NCBI RefSeq assembly: GCF_039541915.1
Contig: NZ_BAABHD010000031.1
Span: forward strand, 10,580 to 74,579
Length of the DNA stretch: 64,000 nt
Direction: 5' to 3'
Source of the DNA: Nibrella saemangeumensis
Lineage (GTDB): Bacteria; Bacteroidota; Bacteroidia; Cytophagales; Spirosomataceae
In this document: positions 61,286 through 64,000 of the stretch, in pieces
Layout of the letters: every line of letters starts with the position of its first letter
How positions within the stretch are numbered: position 1 is the stretch's first letter
Made by a program: the position numbers and the translations under genes
The notes under the pieces: generated by a model
The model's database searches: none
Told to the model about the DNA's origin: nothing
What the model saw: the letters and a program-made list of their open reading frames with translations, nothing else

Positions 61286-62024
61286 TTAAACAAGTTTTAT
61301 TTGCTCTTTAAATCGCGCTCGTGTGCGAGGTAATCCCGCCGCTACTTGACTACTTGCAGGTTGCGCAGGCAACGGCAATGACCGTATCAAGAAACCAACT
61401 GCTAGCACCCGCGAGGTATCCTTGAGCTTCTGTAGCCGCTTAATGCTGTAGTTAGCATGTTTGAAGGCCACGCTTAAAGGAATAAGCACCTGGTTGTATA
61501 TGAGTTGGCTGAAGTTCAATACAACATTTTTAGAAAGTGTTGGGAAATTTTCTTTGGAATATTGAGGTCTGACAGAATTAGCCTATCGAAAGACATCGCA
61601 AAAGATTAGTTACCAAAGAAGCTGTAGTATTGGTTTGACCGATAAGGCTTACCTCAAAAGTGGGAAGTCTAACACCCTGTAAACAGGTTTACAAACTTCC
61701 CAATAAGCTCTTGGGTTTCTTGAGAAGCATCTCCAACTGCATACAATCGGGTTGATGTTTCACAAACATTAAGGCTTGGCCTAACATACTGCCCACCGGC
61801 AGTAGTAAGGCACACTTCTCTGCTATCTTTTTGTCTTGCAGATTACTTAATTCTGTAGCTGACAGAAACCAGAGGCGTTGAGTGCTATTACACATAATAT
61901 TGTTTTTCAGCCGATTCGCTTTTTTTAGCAACGTATTTACCAGCCTGAGTTGCTCCATCGTTGTTGAGTAGAATCCGCCGCTCCAAGTTATCGTAACAGA
62001 GGAGCTTCTGGGGTGCTGCCGCAA
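61286..62024 (-). pseudogene. Probable transposase debris
   Basis: Two short minus-strand frames, at 61286-61519 (LIYNQVLIPLSVAFKHANYS, KRLQKLKDTSRVLAVGF) and 61689-62024 (SATELSNLQDKKIAEKCALL, LGQALMFVKHQPDCMQLEML), look coding but are separated by stops. They resemble broken pieces of one larger protein, possibly an IS4-type transposase. The identification is weak. Confidence 0.35.
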
Positions 62025-62482
62025 GAGACCTGCCAGTTACTCGCTATTGCGCACTGATAGAAAGTCCAACTCGGCCAGCGTCTGATTGAGAATGACAAGC
62101 AATACAAGTGCCATGACGCTGACCTAGGTCTGAAACAAGTCAAAACTGGTTTCCTGGTGATGTTGCAAAGAATCGGTCATTAGGTAAAGGTAAGTCAGCA
62201 GAAACAGCAGTTAGGTGGGGGTTCCTTTCAGCACGGCATTGAATCATTCCAAGAAGGCAGGCTGCTGGCTATAAGCCTGCAAAGGTATGATAGCGGTGAT
62301 AGCACTCCTAATGCGGGGTATACGTGTTTAACAGCCAGTCAAACTCTTGGGGCAACAGACTATTCAAAGCCAGAAACTGAGTGGGGTCCTGTTTCAACGT
62401 TATGTGATCATGTCACAAAGATAAACCACTAGCTCTTGTTAGCTTAATCAAAAAATTCGAATTAACTCTAATATGTAAATTT
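62025..62482. other. Non-coding stretch, probable IS debris
   Basis: No open gene is present. The minus strand contains coding-like fragments broken by stops that could extend the remnant at 61286-62024. I see no clear promoter for the following gene. Confidence 0.4.
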
Positions 62483-63544
62483 ATGAAAAATACCTTATTT
62501 CTAAAGTTTACCATAACATTCCTAATTTATCAAAACTCATTTGCTCAGCCTTGTCTCATAGATGGATATATTCAAGGGTTAGGAAGTAAAAAGGTAATCG
62601 TACGTTATCAAAAAAGTGGTAACGAAAAAGTTGACACACTTCTAGCTGTTAATAACCATTTTTCTTACAAGGCTAAACCAAGCGATGATGGTCAGTTTCG
62701 CCTTTACATGGATTCAAATAATCCAGGACATTATACTCTGCTCTGGTACGAGCCAGGGATAATAAAAGTAAATGGTACGATTGAAAAGCATAATAGATTA
62801 ACAGTTTCGGGAACTCGCGAAAATAATTTACTAAATTCTTACAAAAGGAATATTGAATGGATCTTTGAAGATAAAAGGAAAAATCAGCCTGATTCCGTCA
62901 GAACCATACTAATAGAAGAAAAGAGTAATGCAACATTGCATTATATAAGTAAACACCCATCTGCAAGAACGAGCGCTTACTTACTATATTGGCAAACCTT
63001 TTATCAAGAAGACTTTTTGAGTACCTATGAAAAATTATATAAAAGCTTTACTCCGTCTGTGCGAACTAGTTTTTATGGAAAACAATTAGCAAATCGGTTA
63101 CAATTATTAGAGAGTCAACCCAGAACCGGTAAAATCGCACCGGTATTTACATTAGCTGATACAGCTGGAAAGCTTATTTCTCTTAAAGATTATAAAGGTA
63201 GTTATGTCCTTTTAAATTTTTGGGGGCATTGGTGTCCTCCCTGTATTCAGGCTATTCCAAAATTAAAAAATATTAACATGAGATATGCGAATAAGTTAAT
63301 AATAATTGGTCTAGCAGCTGAAGATGAAAATGATAAATTGAAATGGATAAGGACAGTTCAAAATAATAATTTAAATTGGGTCCAGCTTTCTGAATTAAAA
63401 GGAGATGGTGGTGAAGTAAATAAATTATATAATATTACAAGTTTTCCTACTTATTTAATAATAGATAAGAACGGCATAGTTTTAAGACGCTTATATGAAA
63501 TAAAAAATGTTATTAAGTTGCTTGAAGATTTAAATGATATATGA
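62483..63544 (+). CDS. TlpA-like thioredoxin-fold lipoprotein/secreted protein
   Basis: This is a 353-residue protein. A signal peptide (LFLKFTITFLIYQNSFAQ) is followed by a DUF4369-like beta domain (residues about 25-110), a helical linker and a C-terminal TlpA/ResA domain. The redox motif is NFWGHWCPPC near residue 250, and the cis-Pro segment is ITSFPTYLIID. It would act as a periplasmic thiol-disulfide oxidoreductase. Codon use is far more AT-rich than the conjugation genes. It is flanked by IS debris. Confidence 0.88.
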   Translation: MKNTLFLKFTITFLIYQNSFAQPCLIDGYIQGLGSKKVIVRYQKSGNEKVDTLLAVNNHFSYKAKPSDDGQFRLYMDSNNPGHYTLLWYEPGIIKVNGTIEKHNRLTVSGTRENNLLNSYKRNIEWIFEDKRKNQPDSVRTILIEEKSNATLHYISKHPSARTSAYLLYWQTFYQEDFLSTYEKLYKSFTPSVRTSFYGKQLANRLQLLESQPRTGKIAPVFTLADTAGKLISLKDYKGSYVLLNFWGHWCPPCIQAIPKLKNINMRYANKLIIIGLAAEDENDKLKWIRTVQNNNLNWVQLSELKGDGGEVNKLYNITSFPTYLIIDKNGIVLRRLYEIKNVIKLLEDLNDI

Positions 63545-64000
63545 TCCTTCTTTTAACTTAAATACACTTTTAAAGCCGAAGAAAGAATCTAGTTTTCCAC
63601 CTACAGCAGCTAGGCAGGAGCCACTTACCTTTAAGGAAAGCCTAAGTAGCATGCCTTCAAAGCAATTTTGACTGTGCAAAATTTTTACGTTCACTTCGGT
63701 AATATAGTTTTAAAACGGTGCTGACAAATTGCTATTAATGTCAAGTAATTGATGGAACTCACAAAGAAGCGCTAACCCAGACCTAGATCCATTATGGCCG
63801 TCTGAGTAATCTGAGACTAAATGAGTAAAATGTGAGCTTAGTTGGAGACTGAATCAGAAAGGTCTGTTTACAGTCGAAAAAGCCGTAGCGTTGATTTGTA
63901 GTAGTCAAGACTTAGTCTGACAGATGGGGGTGAAATTAACTGTCAGTTGCTTGCTGTAGCCGTGCCCAGTTGAACTGTCCTGTTTGCTCCTGATCCGGTT
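63545..64000. other. Non-coding end of window
   Basis: No intact gene is found. The minus strand near 63900-63990 reads like a gene start cut by stops and could be a transposase remnant extending beyond the window, but this is unresolved. Confidence 0.35.

Overview
The window reads as accessory DNA of a Bacteroidota bacterium, most likely of the order Cytophagales (Spirosoma-like). The evidence is Bacteroidetes-type conjugation genes (TraE/DUF4134, TraF/DUF4133, TraG, TraJ, TraK, a DUF3408 protein), a DUF4099/DUF3945 protein, a type IX secretion C-terminal domain, a BACON domain, a DUF6443-type YD-repeat protein and a TAnnTTTG promoter element. No rRNA, tRNA, CRISPR array or recognisable replication initiator was found, so I cannot say whether this is a plasmid or an integrative conjugative element.

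Layout. (1) 1-7596, minus strand: a conjugation operon from a ParA-like TraA through DUF3408, two membrane proteins, TraE, TraF, TraG (VirB4-like ATPase) and TraJ to a TraK cut by the window edge. (2) 7640-8197: a non-coding cis region packed with CTATAG palindromes, followed by a 20-bp palindrome and a hairpin; it is the best oriT/centromere candidate. (3) 8198-12303, plus strand: accessory relaxosome protein, relaxase, coupling protein and a small HTH protein. (4) 12552-22386: element backbone with a DUF3945 protein, a Toprim protein, paralogous small proteins, two copies of a promoter-to-hairpin cassette carrying different small genes, a RecE-like nuclease, a DUF6166 protein and a metallophosphoesterase. 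(5) 23149-36187: a defence-like island with a CoiA-like nuclease, a WYL/ImmA/XRE regulatory set divergent from a four-gene ubiquitin-like conjugation operon (Ubl, E2, JAB peptidase, E1; Bil-like order), a PIN-like protein, a two-gene operon broken by an IS21 element, and a second, decayed E1 plus JAB locus. (6) 36380-46815: a secreted RHS toxin with HEAT-repeat immunity protein, a T9SS cargo protein, a small secreted protein and a second large YD-type protein ending in a BACON domain. (7) 47320-51603: a third ubiquitin-like locus (Pro/Gly-rich 60-residue peptide, E2-E1 fusion, JAB peptidase), a DUF3892 protein, an avidin-family protein and a zinc-ribbon protein, separated by long perfect inverted repeats. 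(8) 51930-64000: assorted hypothetical genes, an intact IS256-family element, a nitrilase-fold protein with a winged-helix partner, a tyrosine recombinase with a dif-like site 51 bp before its start codon, decayed IS630, IS5 and other transposase remnants, and a TlpA-like thioredoxin.

How it works together. Regions 1-3 would move the DNA between cells. The cargo is dominated by proteins for intercellular conflict and antiphage defence. The strongest candidate for something undescribed is the locus at 47320-49812: a Cap2-like E2-E1 fusion and a Cap3-like JAB peptidase without a CD-NTase or effector, but translationally coupled to a low-complexity Pro/Gly peptide. It shares about 24 kb with two other E1/JAB loci that each have their own tiny neighbouring ORF. 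All assignments are by reading sequence only; no database search was run.
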